Source of the DNA: JBGSIC01 sp041751875
GTDB lineage: Bacteria; Bdellovibrionota; FAC87; UBA2466; JACKAF01
Assembly: GCA_041751875.1 (NCBI GenBank)
Contig: JBGSIC010000010.1
Coordinates: 1 to 64,000 of the forward strand
Reading direction: 5' to 3'
Length of the DNA stretch: 64,000 bases
In this document: positions 34,968 to 43,471 of the stretch, piece by piece
Position numbering within the stretch: the first letter of the stretch is position 1
How the letters are laid out: every line of letters begins with the position of its first letter
Position numbers and translations under genes: made by a program
Notes under the pieces: model-generated
Databases searched by the model: none
What the model was told of the DNA's origin: nothing
Seen by the model: the letters and a program-made list of their open reading frames with translations, nothing else

Positions 34968-36129
34968 CTTCCACTTGTTTTTCGAATACAAGGATCTTTA
35001 GGTAGTCAGCTTCTGGAAAAGCGACAGGGTGATCTACTTCTGGGCCTAGCTGCTGCACAAATCGGAATGAGGGGCCTAGGACGCGTCGTGAAAATCCGAT
35101 GAACTTCTTGCGATCAAGACGAGCCGTGCAGCAACACATGACGAGTCGCCCACCTACATCTAACCGGTTCGCCGACCAGCGGTATAACTTTTCATACGAC
35201 TTATACGCAGTCGCTATGTCGGTTATTTTTGTCGCCAACAGAGGCGGATCACACACAATAAGATCGTACTTTTGATCCACGAGGTAGTCAGACAGGCCGT
35301 CGAAAAGGTCTCGTTCCACCCAATTCGTGGATTCACTTGTGTGGTGTTTTTGCCCAAAGGCGAGAGCCTTCGCGGAAGCATCTACGTTTAAGACCGAAGC
35401 GGCTCCTGCTCGCGCAGCAACGGAGCCAAGGCTGCCGGTGTAGGAGAACAAATTGAGCACCGATTTGCCCTTCAGGTCCTGTTCAAGCAGCCAACGGCGC
35501 AAGCCTCTCAAATCCAAAAAGCTGCCACTTTTTTGGCCCGAAAAAGAGGTAAAAAACTGCTGGTCTCCTTCGCGAAAAGACACCGTCTCGGGGGGCTGTC
35601 CGTAAAGGACGCGTGCGGAGCCGCTTTCTTTGTCAGCGCGCCGTTGAGTGGGCTTCCAAATAACAGCGCTTAAGGCCAGCTGACGTCGGGCAAGTACCGC
35701 TACATACCTTCCCAGCGATTCCACGGCGGAGCTGTAGGTCTGAAGCACTCCCACCGAGCCATACACATCGAGGGTGATGCCGGGTAGGCCATCGCTTTCC
35801 CCATGAATGGCCCGAAAGGCGTCTGTCTCGGTGCGCAGCGCTTCCCGCCGCTTGAGCGCCTTGGCGACTTTTTGAGCCAACACCTCTGTCGTGGGCGGTT
35901 GGGGACCCCACTGAAGCACACGGATTCCCTGAAGGCCCTCTTTCTGGTGAATGCCATGCCCAAGAAGGCGGTTGGTTCCGTCAACCAGAGCTAACCACTG
36001 GCCGTCTTTGAAAACGGATGCGGCGGAGCTGAGCTGGTCGCGGAAGATCCACGGATTGCCGCTTTGGAGCACACGAACGCTCTGTTTGTTGAGCTGGTAA
36101 CGACGGGAACGAAAAAGAGGGTTTAACAT
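34918..36129 (-). CDS. rlmI: RlmI-like rRNA cytosine methyltransferase
   Basis: A SAM-dependent methyltransferase of 403 residues of the RlmI family, which methylates C5 of a cytosine in 23S rRNA. The N-terminal PUA-like domain reads NKQSVRVLQSGNPWIFRDQL. The SAM site is LNLFSYTGSLGSVAARAGA followed by NVDAS, the catalytic CDPPLLA follows, and Cys residues sit in MCCCTARLD where the family has its second Cys. The C-terminal ~17 residues lie in the overlap with the convergent cytochrome gene and are not conserved-looking. Confidence 0.9.
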   Translation of the reverse strand: MLNPLFRSRRYQLNKQSVRVLQSGNPWIFRDQLSSAASVFKDGQWLALVDGTNRLLGHGIHQKEGLQGIRVLQWGPQPPTTEVLAQKVAKALKRREALRTETDAFRAIHGESDGLPGITLDVYGSVGVLQTYSSAVESLGRYVAVLARRQLALSAVIWKPTQRRADKESGSARVLYGQPPETVSFREGDQQFFTSFSGQKSGSFLDLRGLRRWLLEQDLKGKSVLNLFSYTGSLGSVAARAGAASVLNVDASAKALAFGQKHHTSESTNWVERDLFDGLSDYLVDQKYDLIVCDPPLLATKITDIATAYKSYEKLYRWSANRLDVGGRLVMCCCTARLDRKKFIGFSRRVLGPSFRFVQQLGPEVDHPVAFPEADYLKILVFEKQVEATRPVATEESIPPVLH

Positions 36130-36182
36130 GCAAGCCGAGGCATACCCGATCCGGCGTCAAATAGCCATCGGACTAACCGGCT

Positions 36183-37469
36183 TTAGGGGCGTTCGAGAAT
36201 AGCGACGGTCCCCATGCCCCCACCCGTGCAAATCGAGAGTAAACCTTTTCCGGCTCCTCGTTCTTGCAAAAGTTTCGCGAGGCTGGCCACCATACGCGCG
36301 CCGGTCGCACCAAACGGGTGCCCCAACGCCACACTTCCACCGACAACGTTGAGCTTTTCCCGGTCAATAGAACCCAGGGCTCCAGAAAGTTTGAGGTTCT
36401 GCTTGCAGAACTTTTCCGTTTCCCAGGCCTTTAGGGTGCAGGCGACTTGGCCCGCGAAGGCTTCATGAATGTCGTAGAAATCGAAGTCCTGAAGTTTTGT
36501 TTTTTCTCGTGCGATCATGCGAGAGACGGCGTAGGCGGGTGCCATCAGCAAGCCTTCTTTTTGAATATCTACTGCGGCAACCTCGTACTCAGTAAGGTAA
36601 GCCAAAATTTCACGGTTGTTTTCCTTTGCCCACTCTTCGGAAGAAAGTAAAACCGCGGATGCGCCATCCGTGAGAGGGGAACTATTTCCTGCCGTTAAAG
36701 TGCCGGTACCGCTCCGATCGAAACTTGGTTTAAGTTTGGAAAGTTTTTCGATGCTTGTGTCGGCTCGCACAATGTTGTCCCGCTCAACTCCGAGATGCGG
36801 AAAAATCAGATCTTTGTAGAAGCCGCGCTTGTACGCTTGGTCGGCGTTTTGGTGACTCCGCAAAGCAATGACATCTTGCTCTTCGCGAGAGATCTGCCAC
36901 TGCTTCACCATCATCTCGCAGTGTTCACCCATTGTTTTTCCTGTCGTTCTTTCCACCGAAGGAGCCGTAGCAGGTTTAAGGTCGGAGAGCCTAAGCCCCT
37001 TCCAAGCCTTGAGCTTATGAGTAAGCGATTTGGCCTGCGCGCTTTGCACCATACGTCGTGACAAACCGGGGCGATAAAAAACCGCGAAGTCGCTAAGCGC
37101 TTCTGCTCCTCCCGCAATTCCCACTTCGATTTGACCCATTGCAATTTTATTGGCGATCGAAATGCAGGTTTCTAGACTGGTAGCGCACGCGCGATCGTTG
37201 CCTATGGCAGGAGTTTCGGGAGCAAGGCCACTGGCCAATACCGCTTCGCGGGCAATGTTCCAAACCGCGGGGTGATAAAAAACACCCCCCAGCGCGACAT
37301 CGCCTAGGACCTGACCTTGAAGCCCGAACCTATCAACCAAGGCTTTGACGGCGGCGGACATGAGCTCCAGTAAACTTTGGTTTGCGTACGCGGTATTCTG
37401 ACGGCAGAAGGGAATGCGTGCTCCGCCCAGAATCGCAACTCGTTTGGTTTGTCGTTGGTGAATAGGCAT
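36183..37469 (-). CDS. Acetyl-CoA acetyltransferase (thiolase)
   Basis: A 428-residue thiolase-family enzyme that cleaves or condenses 3-ketoacyl-CoA. The nucleophile is C95 in NDRACATSLE, the active-site His is in YDIHEAFAGQ, and the second Cys is in SICTGGGMG. GHPFGATGARM is also visible. It is closer in motif order to FadI/FadA-type thiolases than to biosynthetic PhbA, so fatty-acid oxidation is a reasonable guess. The start at ATG 37469 follows GAG at 4-6 nt; the frame extends to 37514 but without a good site. Confidence 0.92.
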   Translation of the reverse strand: MPIHQRQTKRVAILGGARIPFCRQNTAYANQSLLELMSAAVKALVDRFGLQGQVLGDVALGGVFYHPAVWNIAREAVLASGLAPETPAIGNDRACATSLETCISIANKIAMGQIEVGIAGGAEALSDFAVFYRPGLSRRMVQSAQAKSLTHKLKAWKGLRLSDLKPATAPSVERTTGKTMGEHCEMMVKQWQISREEQDVIALRSHQNADQAYKRGFYKDLIFPHLGVERDNIVRADTSIEKLSKLKPSFDRSGTGTLTAGNSSPLTDGASAVLLSSEEWAKENNREILAYLTEYEVAAVDIQKEGLLMAPAYAVSRMIAREKTKLQDFDFYDIHEAFAGQVACTLKAWETEKFCKQNLKLSGALGSIDREKLNVVGGSVALGHPFGATGARMVASLAKLLQERGAGKGLLSICTGGGMGTVAILERP

Positions 37470-37582
37470 GTTTTCTCGTGGGAAAACAGTCGACCGCGGC
37501 GCTAGCTTAGTCAACGTTTCTGTTTGGTTGGCGTGTTGCTGCGCGGAGTGGGGAGCCCCTAGACCGGTGCTAGAATTAAAAG

Positions 37583-37807
37583 ATGCACCACATTTTGATA
37601 CGCTTTAACACCAAGTTTGAAGAAGCCGATAGTCCCGACCTTAAGTGGCGCGTGGTCATTGACGGGAAAGAGCATTTGGCTTCGCATGTGAAAGTCATGG
37701 TTCCTACCGAAACGACACAAGACGTGATTGAGGGGGGAATATTGAAATGGCATATCTCTTGTTACGGGGCTCCCGAGTGGGATGGCTCTGAAGTTACTAT
37801 TGCCTAG
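37583..37807 (+). CDS. Small conserved-looking protein, unknown
   Basis: A 74-residue soluble protein opening with HHILIRFNTKFEEADSPD and containing DLKWRVVIDGKEHLASHV. The sequence alternates hydrophobic and charged residues as in a small beta-rich domain and has no signal or membrane segment. The ribosome site is weak. It is the only reading frame with protein-like composition in the gap between the thiolase and the potassium importer. I do not recognise the family. Confidence 0.55.
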   Translation: MHHILIRFNTKFEEADSPDLKWRVVIDGKEHLASHVKVMVPTETTQDVIEGGILKWHISCYGAPEWDGSEVTIA

Positions 37808-37852
37808 AAGCCGCTATTTGCGTGACTCAGCGGGAACGCCGTTTTTGGAGCG

Positions 37853-39673
37853 TTATCTAGATAGGTGGTAACGCACCGAGGTAACCACTTTGCCCTTCTC
37901 AAACAGCAGCGCCGTGCGAATGATGAAGGCTGTTTGGTTGTGGTAAATACCGTGCCACCAACGGGCGGTTACAAACTCAGGGATAACCACCGTGAGCATG
38001 TCATCTTCGGATTCGCGGTCTACCATGCGGATGTACTTCAAAATGGGTTGAACCACTGACCGGTAGGGTGATTCCAAAACAACCAACTCCAGTCCGGTGT
38101 TTAGCTTAGACCAGGCACTTTTAAGGCGCTCTGTCGCGCCTTCGTCGAGTTCAACGCAAATGACCCTAACATCAGTGGAAATGGATTTGGCGTACTTGAT
38201 GGCGTCGATCACGCCACGATGAATGCCCGAGATCGGCAGCACCACAACGTGCTTAATATTTTTGGAGAGGTCGACTTCCTCTACGAGGGCAAGTTGCGCC
38301 GCAACCTTGCGGTAGTGCTCACGTGTTTGCCGGAACCAAAACGCGAGGGCAGGAATCAAAATAACAACCATCCACGCGCCGTGGCTAAACTTGGTAAAAA
38401 TAACGACGCACAGGACGACAAAAGTCGTCGTGGCACCCACGCCGTTTAGCAGGATGGAAAGCTGCCAATGCGGTTTTCGCTTTTTAAGGTGATGTTTGAC
38501 CATCCCGAACTGCGAAAGCGTGAAGGAAAGAAATACGCCTACCGCATACAGAGGAATCAAAAGATGGGTAGTTCCCTTGAAAAGAATCAAGAGCAGGGCG
38601 GAAACAAGTCCCAAAATAAAAATGCCGTTAGAGAAAACGAGACGGTCTCCTAAGCTGGCAAACTGACGTGGCAGAAAGCGGTCTTTTGCGAGAAAGGAGC
38701 AGACGCGCGGAAAATCCGCGAAGGCCGTATTGGCTGCCATGAATAAAATGGCAGCGGTGGAGACCTGAACAAAATAGTAGAACGGGCCACCGTCGAAAAT
38801 CTGTCTGGCGAGTTGAGAAATGATCGTCTCGGTTTCGGAAGGCGCCAGAGCTAAGCGGTGCGAAAGGGAAGTGATCCCTAAGAAAAAACAGCTCAAAATA
38901 ACGGCCATCGCGACAAGGGTGCGTTGGGCGTTTTTTGCTTCGGGTTTTCTAAACGCAAGTACCCCGTCGGAAATCGCCTCGATCCCGGTGAGAGCCGCGC
39001 AGCCAGACGCGAATGACCGCAAAATAAGGAAAAGCGGAAGGGCGGGATACACTTCGTGCAAGATAGGGGCTTTGGACTCAAGTGTGCCGAGCGCCAACTT
39101 TACGAGTCCCGTTATAATAAGAATGATAAACGCTAAAATAAAAAGGTAGGTCGGAATGGAAAAAATGGTGCCCGACTCGCGGATGCCTCTGAGGTTGATC
39201 ACTGTGACTGCAGCAATTGCCAAAGAACCGATAACCAGACGATAGTCGTATAGCAACGGTAGGGCAGAGGTAATGGCTTCCACGCCCGCTGCGATCGACA
39301 CTGCTACCGTAAGCACATAATCGATAAGAAGCGCTGATGCCGTGATTAATCCAGCTTTTACCCCTAAGTTATCCATTACGACGATATAGGCACCGCCCCC
39401 GTTAGGATAAGATTTAATCGTTTGCCAGTAGGATGAGCTCACAATCCACAGCAAAAGGGCAATCGCGAGTCCAATGGGCAGAGACCAATTCATCGCGGCG
39501 AACGAAAACAGGGAGAGGGGAATGAGGATTTCTTGGGTCGCGTAGGCGCAGGAAGAAAGTGCATCGGACGAGAAAACGGCCAGCGCTTTCCATTTAGGAA
39601 GTTTCTCGTCGCTAGCTTGATGGGACTGGAGCGGGTTTCCCACGAGGAGTTTTTTCCAGTCTCTTAACGGCAC
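37853..39673 (-). CDS. kimA: KimA-like APC-family potassium importer
   Basis: A 606-residue protein that matches Bacillus subtilis KimA (607 residues) over its length as I recall it: the opening LVGNPLQSHQASDEKLPKWK, ALAVFSSDALSSCAYATQEI, SYPNGGGAYIV, SGCAALTGIEAISDGV and the cytosolic tail ending RYHLSR. KimA is a proton-coupled, high-affinity potassium importer. Twelve membrane segments lie in about residues 25-445, then a cytosolic domain follows. The start is GTG with GGAGG at 5 nt. It is next to a DUF454 membrane-protein gene on the same strand. In Bacillus it is controlled by c-di-AMP; that is not established here. Confidence 0.88.
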   Translation of the reverse strand: MPLRDWKKLLVGNPLQSHQASDEKLPKWKALAVFSSDALSSCAYATQEILIPLSLFSFAAMNWSLPIGLAIALLLWIVSSSYWQTIKSYPNGGGAYIVVMDNLGVKAGLITASALLIDYVLTVAVSIAAGVEAITSALPLLYDYRLVIGSLAIAAVTVINLRGIRESGTIFSIPTYLFILAFIILIITGLVKLALGTLESKAPILHEVYPALPLFLILRSFASGCAALTGIEAISDGVLAFRKPEAKNAQRTLVAMAVILSCFFLGITSLSHRLALAPSETETIISQLARQIFDGGPFYYFVQVSTAAILFMAANTAFADFPRVCSFLAKDRFLPRQFASLGDRLVFSNGIFILGLVSALLLILFKGTTHLLIPLYAVGVFLSFTLSQFGMVKHHLKKRKPHWQLSILLNGVGATTTFVVLCVVIFTKFSHGAWMVVILIPALAFWFRQTREHYRKVAAQLALVEEVDLSKNIKHVVVLPISGIHRGVIDAIKYAKSISTDVRVICVELDEGATERLKSAWSKLNTGLELVVLESPYRSVVQPILKYIRMVDRESEDDMLTVVIPEFVTARWWHGIYHNQTAFIIRTALLFEKGKVVTSVRYHLSR

Positions 39674-39725
39674 GCCTGCCTCCTAATTGATTCCTGAAGT
39701 CGAAAAAATGAACCCATTCGTTTTA

Positions 39726-39784
39726 ACCGACCCAACCCTAAGTGGTGATTTTTTTGTAGGGTCAAACCTAACCGCAAGTGGCGA
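39726..39784 (-). promoter_or_regulatory. Imperfect tandem repeat before kimA-like gene
   Basis: On the coding (minus) strand two related blocks stand one after another, roughly TCGCCACTTGCGGTTAGG and TCACCACTTAGGGTTGGG, separated by a T/A-rich stretch. They lie 50-110 nt upstream of the GTG start of the importer gene. Their position suggests a regulator site or leader element, but no known family is recognised. Confidence 0.3.
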
Positions 39785-39853
39785 AAATCTCAAGAGAACC
39801 CTTTCACAGATTGATCTTCCATGACCCCGCGTGTTGCGTGAGGAAACTGACGT

Positions 39854-40255
39854 CTATTTGTCGGCTTTTGATTTTCTGGTGAGAACAAAAATAATCGCAA
39901 TCAGAAATATGCCGTCAAGAATGAGAGCTTTGGTGAGGTCAAGTTTCCAATGGGCAAAACCCGCTGCCGCGAGCATCATGACGGTCGAAACGGATTTTAG
40001 TTTGGGCCGAATGACACGATCTTCTTCCCAATCTTTTACCGGTTGGCCGAAATATTTATTCTTTTTAATCCATTTGTGAAAGCGGGGACTGCTTTTGGAA
40101 AAAAGGAAAGCAGCCAAGATGGCAAAGGGCACCTGAGGGACAACGGGGAGGACGATGCCAACCAACGCAAGGATCAGCGAGAGGGCCCCTGCGGCCATGA
40201 AGGCTTTTTCCTTCGGTTTCTTCGACTTCCATTCCTTTAGAAAAGTTTTGAACAC
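39854..40255 (-). CDS. DUF454 (YbaN-like) membrane protein
   Basis: A 133-residue inner-membrane protein with the family pattern: a first segment ALSLILALVGIVLPVVPQVPFAILAAFLF, then SKSSPRFHKWI and a charged loop (EDRVIRPK), then two further segments. Function unknown. The GTG start has GGGAG at 4 nt. The kimA-like gene lies downstream on the same strand across a ~180-nt gap with possible regulatory repeats. Confidence 0.82.
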   Translation of the reverse strand: MFKTFLKEWKSKKPKEKAFMAAGALSLILALVGIVLPVVPQVPFAILAAFLFSKSSPRFHKWIKKNKYFGQPVKDWEEDRVIRPKLKSVSTVMMLAAAGFAHWKLDLTKALILDGIFLIAIIFVLTRKSKADK

Positions 40256-40346
40256 GCATCTCCCTGGTTCTGGATACCTCTACTTGCGGGTTAAGACCGC
40301 AGTGGATACAAAGTTTACCGCTTTGCAGTAAATTAGGAGGATTAAT

Positions 40347-40529
40347 ATGCTGAAGTTGAACTTATTCGTTTTCTGTCTATTGGGCTTGGGAGCTTGCGGG
40401 GACCGCACTTGCGAGGACATCCAAAGAGACATACGAAACATCAGTCAGAGCAACATCGAGAGTTTCTCGCAGCTCATGCAGGAGTATGACGATAAAGGCT
40501 GCGCAAGCGCCCCTCTCGAGCCAATGTAA
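40347..40529 (+). CDS. Small predicted lipoprotein
   Basis: A 60-residue lipoprotein with lipobox LGAC at residue ~17, and a mature part of about 43 residues containing four Asp/Glu and two Cys (RTCEDI, KGCASA). The perfect ribosome site AGGAGG sits 6 nt before the ATG, so it is clearly expressed. It is probably anchored in a membrane, and its function is unknown. It stands alone between the DUF454 gene and the barrel gene. Confidence 0.75.
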   Translation: MLKLNLFVFCLLGLGACGDRTCEDIQRDIRNISQSNIESFSQLMQEYDDKGCASAPLEPM

Positions 40530-40622
40530 AATCAATAGTCTCAACACTTTACCGCCAGAGTATTGAAATGATGGTCCCGCGTAGGTAGTGTCCGGCTCCT
40601 TAATTTGACCCTAGGAGACCGT

Positions 40623-41219
40623 ATGAAGCTTTTAACCCTCGGTTTGACGATGTTGGCCCTCTTTTCTTTCGTTGCCCCCGCAACAGCGCAAGGAGCCCTT
40701 GGAAAGCAGACAGATTCCTCACTCTTTTATATTGGACCCGGATTAGGCATCACGAAGTACAACAATCTTTCGAGCAGCGAAGCGATTCCTTCGCTCGGGT
40801 TGGACTTTGGTGCCATTTTTTCAAGTGGCGTCGGGGTAGGAGGCTTCGTGCGCTTCATTGATTCTGTCTCCAAGAACAACTACGGCGCTGCAAGCACCGA
40901 CTTCGAAGACGATGCCATGAGTTTTGGAACCGAACTCGCGTATCATATCGCGAATAAAACAGCGAGTTTCCGCGTGGGTTTCCGTGCAGGTCTTTTGTCG
41001 GTGAGCAGTAAAGCCACAATCAGTCGCAGTGGGTCTACAACCGAGACCATTGAGAAGAATACGGATGAATTTTTTGTGGGTCCGGTATTGGGCTTTCACG
41101 TTGCTGTAGCGCAGTTTCTTTCTTTAGGAGCGAGTGTGGCGTGGGAAACCACCCTTACGCGTGAAGTGAATCAAGTGACCCGTCTCGACCCGAGATTCGA
41201 AGTTCGCTTCAATTTCTAA
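40623..41219 (+). CDS. Small outer-membrane beta-barrel protein
   Basis: A 198-residue protein. The signal peptide ends at ATAQG, and the mature part is made of alternating hydrophobic strands (GVGVGGFVRFIDS, TASFRVGFRAGLLSV, FFVGPVLGFHVAV) and ends in RFEVRFNF. The terminal Phe is the Bam recognition signal for outer-membrane barrels. It resembles eight-stranded OmpA/OmpX-like barrels in size. The start is ATG 40623 with TAGGAG at 6 nt. Function unknown. Confidence 0.82.
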   Translation: MKLLTLGLTMLALFSFVAPATAQGALGKQTDSSLFYIGPGLGITKYNNLSSSEAIPSLGLDFGAIFSSGVGVGGFVRFIDSVSKNNYGAASTDFEDDAMSFGTELAYHIANKTASFRVGFRAGLLSVSSKATISRSGSTTETIEKNTDEFFVGPVLGFHVAVAQFLSLGASVAWETTLTREVNQVTRLDPRFEVRFNF

Positions 41220-41245
41220 GCTCTCGAGTTTTAACAGGCATAAAA

Positions 41246-41911
41246 TTACGCCTTCACGAGTGCATAGGTAAAACCATCGTAGCCTTTTTGGCCCACTGTT
41301 TGAATGGTGGTGGCATCCACTTCTCTCATGGAGGAGAGCATTTCGTGTAGCCGCCGGACACCTTTGACGTTGGGATCCGAACTGTTTTCTTCGATCACCG
41401 CCCCTCTGCGAACGACGTTATCCACAATGATCAAACTTCCGGGCCGCGACATCCTCAGCGCATAGGTGAAGTACTGGGGAATATTTTCTTTGTCTGCATC
41501 GATGAAGGTGAAATCAAAGGGCCCATACTTTTCGTCCGCCATTTGAGCAAGAGTGTCTAGAGCGAGTCCTTCTTTAAGTTCGACCATATTTTCAACGTCT
41601 GCTCGTTGAAAGTTTTTCCGAGCGACTACTGCGTGCTTATTTTCCGATTCCAAGGTGATCAGCTTGCCGCCAGACGGTAGGGCGCGAGCCATCCAAATGG
41701 TGCTGTAACCTGCGAGCGTACCGATTTCCAGTATGCGCTTAGACTGAACCGAAAGCGCCATGAGCATGAGAAGCTTCCCTTGCGCCGGTGAAACTTGAAT
41801 GGAGGGGAGGCCTGCTCTCTCCGTTTCTTCCAGAACCGCGTCCAAGAGGGGATCGGCTGGTAAGAGTTTTTCGGAAATATAGTCATCTACCGCGCTCCAC
41901 TTTTCTTCCAT
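41246..41911 (-). CDS. Class I O-methyltransferase (CCoAOMT-like)
   Basis: A 221-residue soluble enzyme of the caffeoyl-CoA-type O-methyltransferase family. Motif I is ILEIGTLAGYSTIWMARALP with LITLE, and the metal-binding part is FDFTFIDADKENIPQYF with LIIVDNVVRRGAV. Such enzymes use Mg2+ and a catechol-like acceptor, but the substrate here is unknown. The start has AAAGGA upstream. It lies in front of tRNA-Val, convergent with the barrel gene at 40623. Confidence 0.92.
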   Translation of the reverse strand: MEEKWSAVDDYISEKLLPADPLLDAVLEETERAGLPSIQVSPAQGKLLMLMALSVQSKRILEIGTLAGYSTIWMARALPSGGKLITLESENKHAVVARKNFQRADVENMVELKEGLALDTLAQMADEKYGPFDFTFIDADKENIPQYFTYALRMSRPGSLIIVDNVVRRGAVIEENSSDPNVKGVRRLHEMLSSMREVDATTIQTVGQKGYDGFTYALVKA

Positions 41912-42045
41912 TGCCGAATTGTCCTTTCTTTTTCAATCGTTTCCGTTTGGGCTTTTGCTTAGGCAACAAGCCCTCTCTCCATGGTCTATGGGCTTTAGGC
42001 GAGCCTGTAAATAGGGGTAAAAGATAGAAAGAGGGTGAGGATAAA

Positions 42046-42122
42046 TGGTGGGCGCCACAGGACTCGAACCTGTGACCTCTGCCGTGTGAAGGCAGCGCTC
42101 TAACCAACTGAGCTAGGCGCCC
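42046..42122 (-). tRNA. tRNA-Val (anticodon CAC)
   Basis: A 77-nt class I tRNA on the minus strand. The acceptor stem is GGGCGCC/GGCGCCC with discriminator A and encoded CCA. The D-arm is AGCTCAGTTGGTTAGAGC, the anticodon loop TTCACAC gives CAC (decodes GUG), and the T-loop is TTCGAGT. Confidence 0.97.
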
Positions 42123-42261
42123 ATAATACGCGCGGGTCGAGAACCTTTTAAGGTCGTACAAGAACCTTCCCGCGAGGAGAACTCTGATTTCTAAACCAGA
42201 TCAGGCGAATTCGCAGCGAAAAAATCCCAGATTCTAGATTTTAGGTGAGTCTTTGCGTGCT

Positions 42262-43044
42262 TTACTGCCCGAGAGAAGCAGATTGCGGAACGAGCTGGGG
42301 GCGGGACTTTTCTTCAAACTGGACCAGCATGAATCCGTTGATAAACTCCTGGTTTTCCTTACCCAGCTGGAAGCGGGCAGTGGGGCTCCAGTGCACGCCG
42401 TCTGGGTTGCGGAACTCAGCGAGTTTACCGACTGCCCAGGAAACTCGGTAGGCAAGCGCTGGGGTCAGCTTGCTTGCGTCTGCCTTGAGATCCTCATAAG
42501 GCGTCGTATCCGTTTCTTTCGAAACTTCAAAAATGTCGTCGCGAGAAGAAAATTTTCTTACCAGAAGGGCTATGGTTTGCCCGGCCGCTTGTGTGCCGCC
42601 TTGGGAAAGAGCATCCCGGTCACGCCAGAGCCTTTTAAAAATGAGTGCCGCGCGGTCCATGTCGGCAATTTGTGCCGGCTCAGGAGCAATCAGCGAACCG
42701 TAGGCCATCAGCTCTGAACCCTTGAGCTCAGGGTAAAAATTCATTCGTAAAAACTCGGCGACTTTGTCGGATTTGGTTTTTTCAAACCAATCTCGAACGG
42801 TTTTTTTGACCTCGCCCAAAGGACCCGACAAAACAGGTGAGGGTTCGTTGATGGTGAAACTTGCAGGAGCGCGGTCGAGCTGCGCTTCGGCTTCAAGTTC
42901 CTTGGATTTTTCCGAATACTTGTCGGCGATTTCTTTGATTTGGGGAGCTTGTTCAAAAGTGCGGAACTCAGACGGGTCCGCCTGCACTGATAAAGCGCAA
43001 AAGAGAGCGGGGAGCAGAAGTCTTATCTGAGTTGCCTTAAACAC
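42262..43044 (-). CDS. Exported protein, unknown
   Basis: I do not recognise this 260-residue protein. It has a signal peptide ending near VQA|D and a mature part that is helical and charged, with SEKSKELEAEAQLDRAP early and ADMDRAALIFKRLWRDRDAL in the middle. No Cys or metal motif is visible, and no lipobox. It lies upstream of tRNA-Val on the same strand and is preceded by the 427-nt non-coding stretch after the glycolytic operon. Confidence 0.75.
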   Translation of the reverse strand: MFKATQIRLLLPALFCALSVQADPSEFRTFEQAPQIKEIADKYSEKSKELEAEAQLDRAPASFTINEPSPVLSGPLGEVKKTVRDWFEKTKSDKVAEFLRMNFYPELKGSELMAYGSLIAPEPAQIADMDRAALIFKRLWRDRDALSQGGTQAAGQTIALLVRKFSSRDDIFEVSKETDTTPYEDLKADASKLTPALAYRVSWAVGKLAEFRNPDGVHWSPTARFQLGKENQEFINGFMLVQFEEKSRPQLVPQSASLGQ

Positions 43045-43222
43045 GTGTCTCCTAATCTCCTAATAAGGTGCAAGGAACATGCCCCGGGAATGCAGGCTAA
43101 ATTACTGAAATTAAAGGAGGATATTTGAGTGTGATTGCGTTTTTTTGAGAGCTCTCAGACAGCTGTCTAACCCTTGTACGACGCGAGCGGCACAGATGAA
43201 CTAGCCCTAGGTGGCCATAGCT

Positions 43223-43240
43223 ACTGTTCACGTGAACAGT
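43223..43240. repeat. 18-bp perfect palindrome
   Basis: The sequence ACTGTTCACGTGAACAGT is its own reverse complement. It stands in non-coding DNA between the exported protein gene and tRNA-Leu, about 180 nt upstream of the former. It could be a dimeric regulator site. Confidence 0.6.
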
Positions 43241-43345
43241 TCGCCATTGAGCCGTGCCCTGCGGGCCATCTGAATTTTATGGAGAGTCTACTTTCGTCGG
43301 GAAGCAGGCTACCTCGAAGACCCGTCTGAGACCCTCCGATGTTTG

Positions 43346-43357
43346 ATAATGGTGCGT
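43346..43357. repeat. Copy of the tRNA-Leu 3' end
   Basis: ATAATGGTGCGT occurs here and again at 43468-43479, where it is the 3' end of tRNA-Leu(AAG) with CCA and four bases beyond. The two lie 122 nt apart in direct orientation. Next to this copy the minus strand can fold AGACC-7nt-GGTCT, the shape of a T-arm, but the loop lacks TTC. Confidence 0.6.
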
Positions 43358-43391
43358 GAGACCTCTCAGTGGTCTGCGGAGCAGACCGGAG

Positions 43392-43417
43392 AAAAAGGGC
43401 TACACTCGAGAGGCCCT
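43392..43417 (-). terminator. Candidate terminator of the glycolytic operon/tRNA-Leu
   Basis: On the minus strand AGGGC pairs with GCCCT across a 12-nt loop and is followed by TTTTT. It lies about 55 nt after the 3' end of tRNA-Leu(AAG). Confidence 0.5.
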
Positions 43418-43471
43418 CCATTGAACGTTTGGGAACGATAGAAAAGAAAAACCAGTAGTAGCGAAGAATAA

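Larger units (their letters stand above)
43045..43391. other. Non-coding stretch with inverted repeats
   Basis: No gene is visible between the exported protein gene and tRNA-Leu. The stretch holds GAGAGCTCTC near 43147, the 18-bp palindrome at 43223, the 12-bp copy of the tRNA 3' end at 43346, and the hairpin GGTCTGC-GGA-GCAGACC at 43371-43387. A small structured RNA is possible, but I could not match tmRNA, RNase P RNA, SRP RNA or 6S RNA. Confidence 0.4.

Noticed and set aside
37559..37753. Minus-strand 64-codon frame in the same place as the small gene at 37583.
   Set aside because: Its composition is less protein-like, and it begins inside the opposite gene without a ribosome site.
39674..39853. 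Possible c-di-AMP (ydaO-type) riboswitch before the kimA-like gene.
   Set aside because: The conserved core of that riboswitch is not seen; only imperfect tandem repeats are present.
43045..43471. Possible tmRNA, RNase P RNA, SRP RNA or 6S RNA.
   Set aside because: None of the conserved cores or the tmRNA tag codons could be found on either strand.
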